NCBI RefSeq assembly: GCF_036370855.1
Contig: NC_088111.1
Coordinates: 21,053,501 to 21,117,500, forward strand
From: Dromaius novaehollandiae
Taxonomy: Eukaryota > Chordata > Aves > Casuariiformes > Dromaiidae
Length of the DNA: 64,000 nucleotides
Reading direction: 5' to 3'
A program made the translations under genes and the position numbers. The notes under the pieces were generated by a model. That model had not been told where the DNA came from, searched no databases, and saw nothing but the letters and a program-made list of their open reading frames with translations. Positions 1-13,486 of the stretch are shown here, one piece after another. Within the stretch, counting starts at the first letter, position 1. Each line of letters begins with the position of its first letter.

Positions 1-930
1 CAAGGTACCCGAGGGCGGGGAAGTTCCTCACAAGCACAAATCATGACACAGTCATTTTATGCCTAACGAAATGGTAGCTCCTCCTGTTGCTGTCCTGCCT
101 GAAAAGACCCACAAAAGGCTTTGCTGAGCTAAAGAGATAACCTGTAAAACTGATCTTCCCTATGTTGGCTTTGCTCGTCTGCCAGCCTTTTCAAGACACC
201 TTTCTCTCTCTCGCTGGTCTTTGCCTACTTAGTTCCTGGGTTTTCCTCTGAATTCTTTACTCGGTTTTGAACTTTGACTCCGAATTGTCTTTCAAATTCC
301 ACCTCTCTCTCGCTCGCTGGGACGCCAGGAGAGGCAGGAGCAAGGCAGGGCTCTGTGTCAAGCTGAGGCACGAGGTGGTGTTGCAGTGAGCAGCACCAGA
401 AGCCTCTCTCCCCACATGGGTCCCTTCCTCCTGCCGGCATGCCTTTGCTCCGCTTTTCCTGCGCCAGCACTGATACTCTTAGGCCCCAGACATTCAGGGA
501 GTCTAAATGGGGTGTAAATAAGCCCGGAAACAGGTTTATTTGTGTGTGTTTTAAGTGTGGTGTAGTTCCCATGGCTGGACAAGCATCCATGTGAGCGCAA
601 GTGGCCATGGGCGAGAAGCACTGAGGTGGCAGGAAGGCTGCTGCCAGCAGGGGCCTAGCTGGGATGAGGGGCTCACAGCCCACGGGCCCTCTGAGGGGCT
701 GAGGCCTCCCCCGCACCCTAGTTGGAGGCTGCGGGGCCCCCCTCCATGGCACCTGGGTGCTTGGGTGACACTGCACGGGGGACGATGGTGGCGACATGAC
801 CCCCAGCTGTGTGGGGGAGGGGCGCGTAACGGGCGCCTGCTGCCATGGCAACACAGCCCCCCAGTTGGGGGCAGACCTTGCCCCATGAGCATGCGCCCCA
901 GCCGCCGGGTCCGCGAGATGCTCGAACCGC
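1..930. other. Left flank of CCNF, no gene recognised
   Basis: This stretch rises in GC content from about position 550 toward the CCNF promoter. Several long open frames exist on both strands, but they have low-complexity Pro/Gly/Arg/Ser composition, no recognisable domain and no convincing splice sites in phase. I read it as upstream flanking DNA. An exon of a neighbouring gene cannot be excluded from sequence alone. Confidence 0.5.
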
Positions 931-934
931 CAAC

Positions 935-1355
935 TGCCCCAATTCGAATTCGCATCCTCAACGCCCAATCACGGCCCACGGGGCGGGGCAGGCACCACCT
1001 CCAACCAGCCTTCCGACCAGTCGCAGCGCCTGCTGGGTTTAAAAAAAAAGTGCGCGCGGCTGGTAGGCGTCGCTCACGGGCTCTGGGCCTATCCCAGGCC
1101 GGGAGGAGTTCCGGGCGGGACGGGGCGACGCCTCGGGGGGGCGTGGCCTGGGCGGAGCTCGCGGCGCACGCTTTCCCTGACCCTCGCTGAGGCGCGAGGG
1201 GGCGGGGCCTAGAGCCGGAGGAGGCGGGGTCTGTGGGCGCGGCCCCGCCCACCGCCGGGGGCTCGGGGCCCGCCCCCACGCGCGCGCCTCATTCGGAGCC
1301 GGCTCTGGGGCGCGGCGGCGGCTGGTGCCGGTCGGTTCCCCGGGGACGCGCGGAG
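935..1355 (+). promoter_or_regulatory. CCNF: CCNF promoter and 5' leader with CCAAT boxes and CHR-like hexamer
   Basis: A CpG-rich stretch immediately precedes the cyclin F start codon. It contains CCAAT at 939-943, the palindrome TTCGAA at 943-948, a second CCAATCA at 965-971 and TTTAAA at 1038-1043. CCAAT boxes (NF-Y) together with a CHR element (TTTGAA and variants such as TTCGAA) are the known signature of G2/M genes repressed by DREAM and activated by B-MYB-MuvB, which suits cyclin F. Several GC boxes (GGGGCGGGG type) follow. The transcription start is not determined. Assigning these hexamers as functional is inference. Confidence 0.6.
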
Positions 1356-1760
1356 ATGAAGGCGGGCGGTGAGTGCGGGCCGGGCCGCGGGGCTCTGCGC
1401 CGGGCCGCGGGGCGCCGCTTCCTCCCGCCTCTGTCCTGAGAGGCGCCAGCGGGGCTCCCGCCCTCCGGGCCCCGCCGGAGGGGAGCTCTGACGGGGGCAG
1501 CGGGGCGCCGGCGGGCTGCGGCCCTGCCCGGGCCCCGCCGCGGCGCCTGCCCGGCTCGGCGGGCGGCCCTGGGCCGCGCGGGCTCCGGGTGCCGCGGCGG
1601 GGCGCGTACCGTCCTCCGCGCCCCGCGGCGCGCGCGGAAATTCAAACGGCGGCGGTGCGGCCTGCGGCGGGCGGGCGGACGGGCGGGGGCTCTGCCCCTG
1701 GGGCGCGCGCTGCCCGCAGCCCCCCCGCCGGCTCTCCCCAGGCCTCTCGCTGCGGGGGCG
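1040..1760. promoter_or_regulatory. CpG island over CCNF exon 1
   Basis: CpG dinucleotides are dense and the sequence is strongly GC-rich from the promoter through the first coding exon and into the first 400 bases of intron 1. This contrasts with the AT-richer intron that follows. It marks the CCNF promoter. Confidence 0.8.
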
Positions 1761-4700
1761 TCGGTGTTTTGTATCCTACCTGGGTTTGCGCTTTCTGGTC
1801 CTTTTCTACTGGAGGCTGTACAAATAGTCTGCAAGTGCTGGGTGTATCTCAGCGCTCCTTGGCTTCTCATTTTGAAGCCAGCTGTAAAGAAACGTAGGCT
1901 GTGTGTGGAATAACATATAGGGCAGCTATGAAGTTGTTGGGCACAAACTGAAATGCAGGAAATTTTGTCTAAATGTTTTGTCTAAAAAAAGAAGTTTTTT
2001 TTTTTTTTTCCTCATTCTGAGGGTGGAACACTGGAAGACCTTGTCCAGGGAGATTATGGAGTCTCCATCCCTCCTGGAGATCTTCAAAACCCAATTGGCC
2101 ACAGCCCTAAGCTGCCTGCGGCAGCTCGCCCTGCCCTGGGCTGTAGGGCAGGACCAGAGGCTCTCTGAAGGTCCCTGCCAACCACAACGGTTCTGTGATC
2201 GTGTGAAGTTACAAACTGATTTCCCCGTATGGCTTCTTACCTTCTGAAACCTGCTTTTCTGTCTTTTGTCTTGTTCATGTGGGTGACCCTGCAATTGGCA
2301 CCCCAGTGTAGATGTCCTTATCTTCCTCATTACAATAATTCTGCTGAAATTGGCCTGGGAAAGGGGATGAAAAGGAGAGGAGTGTTCTTCCCTGTATGTG
2401 TTTTATTTTCATGGCAATAGTCTGTTATTCAAAGGTAGGTAACAGGTAGATAGATACATGCTATACTGGGACAACAGATGCTATAGTGTGTCTGTTGGTG
2501 GTTTATTCCATGAAACCTGAAGTGCCAAGGAAGTTAATAGTATATATATGCTAAGGCGAGCACAAAAGGCTATTTTAGCACAGTGGCTTTCTAGCCATTG
2601 TTTATGGACTCCTTGGGAATCTGCAGGTTATTCCTAAGAATCCTGCTGAAAAGTCAGATAAAACTTACTTTGCCAACTGTAAAAAGCTGTGCAAAGCAAT
2701 TGAAGATGATGCAGTAACTTTGTTTTGAACAAATCATCTATAACCTCGGAGAGAGAGGGCTGTAACTGGACAGTCCATATATTTTTCCATTCACTGCGTC
2801 TGCAGCTGGTAACATGCTCTGTTTCTCTCAAAGATAAATGCAACTTATCGCTTCTCCAGTCTTTCATCCAAACTCTATGTAAAGAATCAGAGAGCTGCAC
2901 TAGATCATGAGGCTTTCCGCACGTTAGGTTATTACCAGGAGAAGGTAAACGCTGAAAGTAGTAGAGTAGGCCAGAGGAGGGAAAAAAAACTTCATGGAGG
3001 AAAAATATTTCCCTCATTAAAATTACCTATCTTCACCCTGACTTTTCTGGCTTTTAATTTCACTGTGAAGAGAAGAAAACTTGGGACTTGCACCATTCTC
3101 TCAGCTTATGCATTTGACCCTATAATCTAGGGAGGCTGCATGAGTCTAACTTGTTTTAGCTCATAGATAATATGCTGTGGTTTGCCATATATATTATATT
3201 ACCGCATTGACTCTACTGTTTGGGGGTTTTTATTCATTTCAAAAAGACTTCAAATTAGAAATTAACCAGTGGAAATAGGGTAAAAATGTGGGCCTCCATA
3301 TGTGGCAAATTAATGGGCTCTCTAGTGGAATCTATCTTTTATGAAACTTTTTTAGAAAGTAAGTAACTACAGTTTCCATATGATCTCTTTGTAGAAGACT
3401 TAGAAGCCCAATTTGAAAAATACAAGCAAGACGTCTTCCTTAACAAACGCCCTAACGTTTGTGTTGTGGGACTGAAACTTTCACTTCAGAATTTGTTTCC
3501 TGAGCCCTCGTGTCCGCCCTCTTCTGTCTCAGAAGTGGACCTCTGTTGCTTGCGCGGGCTGCTCTTGAGAGCTCTGCTTTGAGTGGGTTACCGCTGCCTT
3601 TGTAAGAGATTGACGTTGAATTGAGCAACGCTGATATCTCTGTGGCTGCTTGACAGACCTGAAAGGAGGTAGAGCATGAAATGACATTGGGGCTGAGGGG
3701 GATCCTCCTACCCAACCAGAAACATGGGGGTGATCCTTCTCAGGCAGCCTTGAGGTGGGGGACGTGTTCTTCTCCTCCTCCTAGCAACTTTCACGGATTT
3801 GAATTTCTAACATTTGTTAGTCAGCCTGCTGTTAGTGTTGAGCACAGGCGAGAGATAGCCTCTTAGTGGCTGTCCGGACACTGCGTTTTCCCCTGCAGAT
3901 GGAAAAGGATTGGGCTTTCTACCATGGGGTGTGTCTTCAGCGAGTGGTACTCGTGTGCTTTTCTCAGTTTTGCCTCATATGTTAGGTAGTTTCCTACTCT
4001 TGGCTAATGCATTGAGGGTAAACGCTGCCTTAACAGGAACAGAAGATGGAGGTGATGCTTCAGTCTCTGAATGCTACGAGATGCCAAAACTTGAAGAAAG
4101 GGCTTCCTGCTTCTTTGACATCTTCCATAAGTGTCTGTGGCAGGCAAGAGGCCTCTTAGAAAAAAGATGAAAGATCTTGGAAAGATCTTGGATTAGTTTG
4201 GTGGGTCTTAAGTTCCTAATCTCTTTGGTCACATTTTGAAGACTACTGTCAGCTGAGAAGGAAAAGTCAGGATGTGGGGGAGGTAAATGAAGTGACAGTC
4301 TAACTAAAATCAGTAAAATGATGAAGTTATATTACAGAGGGATTGTGCTCAACGGAGAAGAGTTGAGCTGAATTGCTTAAGTCGCCCCTTCTGAGCCTCT
4401 CGCCTTAATCAATTAAAATAAAATAATCATTCACTTCTTCATAGCTCAAACTGCTAAATCGGTCACTTCATCCTAAATGAATGTCTTTGAATAAGTGGTG
4501 TCCTATGCTGCAGTAGAATAGGTACAGTAACACTGCCCATCTCTGTGTTTATATATGTGTATATTCTATAGCATCTCTTTTTCCTCCTGCTGTTCCATGG
4601 CTAACTGAGGTGTTTGGGGTTTTTGTTTTCCAGTAATTCACTGTAGATGTTCCAGATGTTTTTCCTTCCCTTCAAAGCGAAGGATAAGAAAACGGCCCCG

Positions 4701-7700
4701 AGTCCTGACGTTGTTAAGTCTGCCTGAAGATGTTCTGTTTCACGTTCTGAAAGGCCTTCCTGCTGAGGACATCCTTTCAGTCAGAGCCGTGAGTCTAATT
4801 GCTTCTCCTCTGTAACACGCTATGGCTTTGCCTCTGGCAACAGGAGCCAGGACTTGACATGGAAAAGGCTGGCTCCTCATGTCAGAGTAAATCTTACTAC
4901 TGTGTATATTCTTTGGTTTTCTTCGTTTTTTTTGCTGTACTAATAGCAGTTGTATTTCTCAGTACTTGAGCTTAAGAAGATGAGCAGCAGGATTTGAGTG
5001 TTTTGTGTAGGTGTTCTGTGGGAGTTCTCCTGCCAGATCACTGTGACTGAAAAATGTAGTTCAGTTTGGCAGCTCTTGCCTTAGTGATGGTTGGGCAGAA
5101 AAACAATTGTGATTTACTTGTGGTTAATTTGCTATCTATATAAAATTAGATGGCTGAAGAACTGTTTATCTGTTGGTCCCTTATTTTCGTAATTGCCTTC
5201 TTACACACACACACCCTATCCCCACAGGTGCACTCGCATCTTAAATACCTTGTGGATAATCATGCTAGCGTTTGGGCATGTGCGAGTTTCCAAGAAATAT
5301 GGCCTTCTCCTAACAATCTGAAGATGTTTGAAAGGTAAACTTTTAAGAATCAAAGTATGTCCATGATTGTAGAGGAGGATGCTTCAAGCTAGGTATCCAA
5401 TGTGAATCAATTTCTACTGCATGTGGGATATCTGACTGTCCTTTCTTACTTGTAGAAGTCTTTGCTTGCTGTAAGGAAGAATTGTTGAGTTCATGTCTAA
5501 ACTCTCAAGCACATTAACCTGTTGTCTTTTTAATAGGAGCACGGCCTGTTGTATATACCAAAGTTTTATTTCTCTTGCAGTGCAGTAGTATTCCATGTTG
5601 GAAAGCAGCATATTAACTAAAACCTGTGTTATTGATGCTCTTGGAGCCTGTTGCCATATGAACATGCAAGTCAAATCAGAAGATCTAGAATATAACCATA
5701 TTTCTAAGTCTCAGTTTGTTTAGTCACCTCCTGTGAAAAAGTATTTTTACCTAATGAAAAATAGATAAATGTCAGTATTAAGACTGGAGTTCTAATAGAT
5801 AACGATAAATCTGGTTTAAAAAGGAAGGAGAGTGTCCGTTTATCTCTGCTTTGAATGGAAATTGGTCACTTTCGGTGTCATGCTAATTGTTTCATTTCTT
5901 ATTGTTGCTTCTGCTCTGATGCATGTTTAATGTTCTTTCTAAAGACTATCTGATAATTGGCTTGAGAATGGGAATACCAAAATATGTTATCGCATTCTGG
6001 CATTGGAGATGTTACATGGGATTGGAAAACAGTTCCTGCAGAATTCTCAAATTGTTCTGGACATGGTCACATCAAAGAGTTGCAGCGAGAAAAGCCAGGG
6101 CACAATTTATGCTTAACTTCTGTGGCAGGAGCACGTGTGCTGGTGGTTAGAATGCATTTGTTACACTGCATCAGATTCACAGCCTGGCCTACGTTGTAGT
6201 AACTTGTTTAAAGATGAGGGCCTGAAAATACCTATTGACTTAAACTTGAAGTATCCTCTCTGTATTCCAATTTAGGGCTGCTGAAAAGGGTAACTTTGAA
6301 GCTGCTGTGAAGCTGGGGATAGCATACCTGTACAATGAAGGCTGTAAGTATGAAAGCTTGTACTTGGGCTCTTGGGGAGAGTGGTGTGACAGATGGAAGC
6401 GCAGATGAACTGAAGGCTTATTTCTAGCTGCAGATCAGACTAATTGTCCAGTCACAAAGCTGGCATTTTTATTGGCTACCTGCAAAGTTGTTTCTCCTGT
6501 GCCTTGGACACTGATGCTTTTGTACCCAGGTTCTAGAACTATGAAGTGCAGAGCCAGTTTGCTGTCTTCAGTGTGTGATTATCATGCCTCTTCAGTTTTA
6601 TCTTTCAGTCAAACTTGAGCATCGGCCACTAACCTGTTAGGTGTTAAATGATATTATGGTGCAAAAGTTTTTTGTTTTTTTTAAAAAAACCCACGAAATT
6701 AGTCAATGCAGAGCTTATGCACTCATATTTACAAGTCACGCTTCAAAAACTTCTGATCAAGCTTGACTGGTTACCTAGTCTTTTAGATGTGACAAAAGGG
6801 ACTGATGATTGACAGGAGGAACCTTATCGCTGAGGGTTCTGGCAAGGCAGGTGACTTGCATGCTGCTTTGTTTGTTTGTGCACTGACAGGAATTAACATT
6901 GCTCTGAATATTGGTATTTGCAGAATGCCCTCCAGTTTTAGGGCTGTGTGTTGCTACAGACTGACTGTAGTAAAATCTTTCTTCTTTTTCCATCTCCTTG
7001 ATTTTTTTTTTTTAAAGCTCTAAAGGGAAGACGCTGTTCAGTCTTTTCCTGATTGTATCCTATTGTCTGTAGCAACGTCGCTGACTGTCTTGGCCTGATT
7101 AAATGCCAAGAACGTATTGTGAATAAACTCATTTCTAAACTGTTTCTGGGGGTGGGTGGGTGGTGGTTGTTTTTCAGTGTCCATCTCTGATGAGGGTCGT
7201 GCAGAAGTGAATGGATTAAAGGCATCTCATTTCTTCAGTCTGGCGGAGCGTCTGAATGTGCGCGCAGCCCCATTCATCTGGCTTTTTATTCGTCCTCCCT
7301 GGTCCTTGAGTGGAAGCTGTTGTAAAGCTGTGGTCTATGAAAGTCTCAAAGCAGAATGTCAGTTGGAGAAAGTAAGATTTCTTTCTGCTCTTGACTTTAA
7401 GATAGCGTAGTAACTCCACCTAGTTCTTCTGGAAAAATTATTTTTGTTTACCCCAGGAGCTCTTATGCCCTTGCTGCTTAAATGACCATGAATCAATTGT
7501 TTTAATGAATTTGCAGCCAAACTGCACTGGGTATGTTGTGAGTGCCGGAGGCCTGTACTGTCTCTTATGAGAGATTCAGTTCTATCTCAAAGATCTCAAA
7601 ATATTGAGAAAAGTAAGGGGAAGGAATGATTGAAAGGCAAACAAAAGCATACTCTGGAATTGTTTGGGGCGGGGATTCCCTGTTCCTTGTTCCTCCTTAA

Positions 7701-10700
7701 TGACACTTTATTTTAATGCTTTCTTCAGGTTCAAAAAGGATCTATTCTCCACTGCTTGGCTAAGGTCTTAAGTCTCTTTGAGGTGAGCAATGTTTCTGAT
7801 TTGATGTCTTTGGTGATTCTGAAGGTGACTTTTTCTGATAATACTAATTCTCTATTTACCTTGATAAAAATCAAACAAATGTTCTTGTATTGCTCAAATG
7901 CCCTAGAAATTCACGTTCTGATGAGTATACGTTACCGATTGTTTGAAAATGTTATCAATTCAGCTTATTCAATTTTAGAAGAACTGAAATTAGTTTTGGC
8001 TTATTATGGGCTTGCACTGTGGTCAGACCTCAAAGGAAGGCTTCCAGTCTTAACGTGTATCAAAATAAATGGCCTTCAGTGGTGAGCAACCTAAAAAGCT
8101 TTTGACTAGCTAAGGAAAACTACCAACTAATTCATGAGCCTGGATCTTCACAGGACAGCACTGAGTGGATGTAGTGGCACCCCTTGCCGTCTGGAGGGGA
8201 CTTGCCACTAGTAGATGCCGTACCATAGCTTTCGGTACAGAGCTGTTCTGCAGCTGCTGAAGTTTGGAGGTCTGGTGCCCAGTTGGCTGGACAGCATAAA
8301 TACCATTGTGCTTTTTGATCTTAGGATGAAGAAAAAAGAAAAGAATCCCTTGAAATGTTTGAAGAATCTTCAAAGCAGGGTTGTTTAAACAGCTCCTACC
8401 TCCTTTGGGAAAGTAACAGAAAGGCTGCTGTAAGTAAACTTTGTCTCAAAACAACATTTTCCACTGTAACATCTGGACCTCTGTTATGTGTGATAAACAA
8501 CTGCAGAAAGACATTGCTCTTCCTCATGGGTTACCTACTTCATAAACAGGGAGAGCGCTAAGAACTCTCACAAATGAGCCTTGGTGTTTGCCTTGATGTT
8601 TAAAATAAGTGAGCCCATGAACAGTTAAGCTGTGGTGCAAGCAGAAGCTCCTTTATACTGAATCTGCTAAAGGCATAGTCACCACTGGCTAGCGATCAGG
8701 TTGCTCACTTGGGAATGGGAGGGGGGAGACTGCCTACATCATCATCTATAAATATGTTGGAATGCTGAATGACCTGTCTCATTTCCTGTGAGACCTTGGG
8801 CAAGAACTGAAGCAAGCTTCTTAAAAACAATGTTGCCCTCATGATGAGAAACAGACTGGTTGCTGAAACAATACATGTAACCACAAGCAGTGTTTTTTTT
8901 TTCTCTGGATATTAGTGTTACAATCCTTCCATTCATCCTGTAAAGGTAATGGTTTTTGAAATCCATTTACATATCTCTCTTTAGATGTCAGATCCTGGCA
9001 GATACCTCCAAAGCCTCAGGAAGCTAAGGGACTATGCAGCAAAAGGCTGCTGGGAAGCACAGGTAAGACTGACTGTTAGTCTGTCTTCAGTCTTTTGTAT
9101 GCTTTTGTGAGCATAGACTCCTCCCACTAAATACAGGGTCAAAATTACTGAATAATGTGTATGTGTGTTCTCTGCAAATCGTCCTCTCTCGAAAATACTG
9201 CGTTTCTGTGGTACAATCTGAGCAAGGATCCCTATTTTGCTAGAATTTAAGGCTTACTCCCAAATAATGGGTGCATTGTTCAGCATTTAAGCCAGACTAA
9301 GAACTACCTGTTCCTTACCAACATGACAAACAACTTGAAAGGTCATTTCCATTTTCAACAGGAAAATTACAGGACCATCCCATGATGCTTTAGTTTGCAT
9401 TTGGTATAAGCATTTTCTTTTGTGTTCTGTCTACTGCAGATAACTTTAGCTAAAGCTTGTGGGAACGGAAACCAACTAGGATTAGAAGCAAAATCTTCCA
9501 ATGAAATGGTGTCTCAGATCTTTCAAGCCTCCCTCCCTGTCAGCAAGCAAAGTATCTTCACTGTGCAGAAAGGAATGAATGAAACAATGAGGTAAAAGCT
9601 CAAATCCAGGAGCCAGGCCTGCAAGATGGCATGCCTGCCTGTGACACAGCAGAAAACATGTCTGTTTGCCTTTACACCAATAGAGGAAAACAAATCTAGG
9701 ATGTGGTGTGTTGGAAGATGGAACCTTTTGCTTTACAATACTTCTACCATGCATTATGTACAATTAAACACATGACACTTTTGCAAAGAGGAGGTATTAG
9801 AGCCCTTATTTTGAGCCACAGTGAAAATGAAGTGTGTGTGGGTGGTGGGGGTTGTTTTCTTTTCTGGAATGCAAGTTCTTGCAACTGTCAAGACTGACGA
9901 GCCCTCCAGGAGCTAGAAGCGGTGTTTGACTTGTTGGAGCTAGAGTTACTCTCCAGTTTTCTAGATTGGTGGTCTTTAGCCTCCTGACTTATATGCCCCT
10001 ATCTATTTCCTTGTTCAAGTGTCTATTAATTACAGGCTAGCTTTCAATTTCATTTCACAAACTAATTAAGAGGACCACTGGCCCCTAAGAGGACAACAGG
10101 CCTCTGGCTGCAAATCGTTATTGTTGTGCAACGCGGAGTTTTTCTGAAGTCTTTTTTGGTACAATTTCTTGTTTGGAACCCTTCAGTGGAGAGGGGACTT
10201 GTATGGGGAGAATGTTCAGCCCAGACCTGAATGGCTTCTAACCTGGCAGATTCTCTCTTTCTCCTGCCTAGGTACATCCTGATTGACTGGTTGGTAGAAG
10301 TGGCTACCATGAAAGACTTTTCTAGCCTATGCCTTCACATGACAGTAGGATGCGTGGATCGTTATTTGAAACTGAGACCTGTACCCCGGGCTCGACTCCA
10401 ACTTCTGGGAATTGCCTGCATGGTCATTTGCACACGGTAGGGATTATGACTGATGATCACAGGCAGTTACTATGATCATTCAAATTCATTTGTGCACTCT
10501 AGCTTCTTTCCCTCTGCCCCCTTTCCCCTTCCACCTCCCTCCAACCTCCTTCCCACCCTGCCCTGGCTCCTCACTAATAATAGTACTGGAAAGACCTTTT
10601 GGCTTCCCTTTACATTACTGCTGCTTGAACTGTGTTCACATACAAACATTCCCGGTCTCTGCAAATGGCATGCAAAATATTATTTCCTTAGCATATTTGA

Positions 10701-13453
10701 ATATGAAAAAACTCTATTGCAGTGAATAGGTCTAAATGGCTTCTACCAGCAACTAAAGTCTTTCACACAGTATTAGCATGAATAATCCTGTAAGGAACAA
10801 CTGCAGCAGTATTGTTACCCAGTTTAATCTCTTGTGCTCAAATGAACAGAGCTGCACTTTACAGGAATAAACAAGCATGGTGTGGTGGAATATTATTCTT
10901 CTGTATTAGTTCCCTTAATATCTTCACCTAGGAGAGGTTTCCTAAATGTGATGGATTAGAATAATAAATGGTTCCAGCTTAAAGGTAAAATGAAGAGTTG
11001 CTGTGCCTTTTGTCCCAGTCTGTACCTGATCTATGACTTTAACAAGTACTTTATGAAGCTGTTTAACTCTTTGGTCATCTTGGATGCATTTCTTTGCCCC
11101 CCAAAAAATCAGTGCACAGGTGCACACATTTGGGTTCTTCTGGGGTCAATTGTTAATAATATTTAATGTTGCAGTTTCGTCAGCAAAGAGATCTTGACAA
11201 TACGGGAAGCTGTGTGGCTAACAGACAACACATACAAATATGAAGACCTGGTCAGAATGATGGGTGAGATCATTTCTGCCCTAGAAGGAAAGATAAGGGT
11301 GAGTTTGGAAAATGGATGGAATGCTTAGCCCTTTGGGCTGCCACTGAAGTTGTGCTGCTGTAGTTAGCAGTGAAGTGTGAATCCTTTCCTGCTTCATAAC
11401 ATCTAAGATGTCATTTTTGATGGAACTGCTCTCAGTAAGACTATGCACATTTAAAAGCCTGCTGATATAAAACTGTCTCTCTTTGTGTAGAGATTAAAAC
11501 TTAACTCTCAAGTTCAGAGGTCATATAATCTTTCACTGGGGAGTGTTTTGATATCATTTATTTGATTGACATTGATATCAGTTATTGATATCAATACTGA
11601 CATTGATATCAGTATTATTTAAAAAAGAAAAAACAAAAACAAACTCTAAGGTAATGAAAAGAAGGTTTGCTGGGAACAGCTGTGTTGTAACTACTTGGTG
11701 CTTGACTTACGTTGCCAACCTCTGTTCTCCTTTGTATATTAGATACCTACTGTGGTGGACTACGAAGAAGTATTGTCAAACATAGTCTCGCTGGAGAGAA
11801 GAACTCTTCACCTTTACAGCTTCATTTGTGAACTGTCGCTGCTGAACACAAGCCTCTGTGTGTATTCCCCAGCTCGTCTGGCCGCTGCAGCACTGCTGCT
11901 GGCTAAGATACTACACAAGCAAGGTAAGGAACAGCCTCCTAAGTGGAGCTGCAGCATGGTATGCAAGTCTGACTTGCCCTTTTAGGGAGCCATTTTTTCT
12001 TTCTTTCTTGGGCAAGATGCCTCAGTCATTTGAGGAGGGGGGGAGGTGAGGGACATGGGTGCAAGACTTCTGAGTGCAGAGATGAGTTCACCTTATTTTG
12101 TCTCTTTATAGTTATGAAGAACCAGAGTGTTAGCATTATACAATGCAAATATGTTTAAATGGGACTGAAGGTTTCTGCCATTAATTCTACAGCATAGACA
12201 ATATAGCTAGCCATAACTTCAGTTTGGCAGACAAAGCTATCCTTGAAGCTGACTCTAAATTTGAGTAAGCTGTTTACAGGCACAAGCTTGTAGAAGATCA
12301 TGTTCTTTATCCCATTAAAAATATCTGTGTGATTATAGAACTACCAAGCTTCACAAAATGATAGTATGTACTCTCTTCTCCAGCACATCCCTGGACAAGC
12401 CAGCTGTCTGAATGCACTGGTTTCTCTCTCGAAGACCTGTTGCCGTGTGTGCTAAGCCTCCACCAAAAATGGTAAAACCTTTGGAACCCTTCTGGGAGGG
12501 CACATGAATGTTTAGAATCTAACTCTTCCAGACATACTGCATCCATATGACCAGTCCTTCCAAATGAAGAAGGTGGATCTGGGAAGCAGCTTTTCTCCTC
12601 CCATCACAAGGCACTGCGGCCTAGGGCAATATTAGATATGTTCTTGTTCAGTGATAGCTTTTTATTTCCCTGGCTGGTAATGGGCCTGCATTACAGCTGA
12701 TGTGATGCTTTCTAAGGCTAGCAGTTTCAGCTTGCCAAATGTCACTATTTTCATAAGACTGACTTGCTTATTGCCGAACTTCAGGAAATGTTCCAGTAGC
12801 AAAGATAGCTCACTTTTGGAAAAGTACAAGGCAAATATCTTGTTTACTTCAAGCAACAGAAAAGGAACTGGATGCTAATATGCCTTTGAAACCAAGTGGC
12901 CTATCTGGTTCCTGAAACACCAACTTCCTTAATGCAGAGCAGTGACAAAATGCTCTTGGACAGTGGGAAAGTACTTAAATTGGCAGGTGGTGGTAGCATG
13001 GTCTCATGTAATCCATTCTCAGATTGGGGCTTTAATCTTTCTTTCCAGCTTCCATGATGATGTCCCAAAGGATTATAGGCAGGTGTCTTTAACTGCAGTG
13101 AAACAACGATTTGAAGATGAGCGTTACGAAGAAATAGGTAAAGAAAAGGTGAGTGAGTTCTTTCTCTTCATTTGGTGATGCCTGACACTCGGAGCAAAAC
13201 TAGCCATATGGCAGGATGTACAAAACTTCAAATAATGGGAAGGAACTCTTAACTTTAGATTTTTCTTTTTTCTTTTTTCTTTTTTTTGGAGGAGAGAACA
13301 TGCAAATAAAGCAGGGGTTTTTAAACATCTGCTGGGACTGTAAGAAGTATAGTTGAGTATGTGTGGCAAGAACTTGCTATGATGGATTTTTCTAGGAAAG
13401 AGAGAAATAGCACCCTTCTGCCAGAGGGAATTGCATGATCTTATTTGTACTGA

Positions 13454-13486
<33 letters not shown>

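Noticed and set aside
225-968. 247-codon minus-strand frame and overlapping frames left of CCNF
   Set aside because: Low-complexity GC-rich composition, no motif and no splice support.
1233-1355. Upstream in-frame extension of the CCNF start
   Set aside because: The extension would have to begin at GTG. No in-frame ATG precedes 1356, and family members begin at this point.
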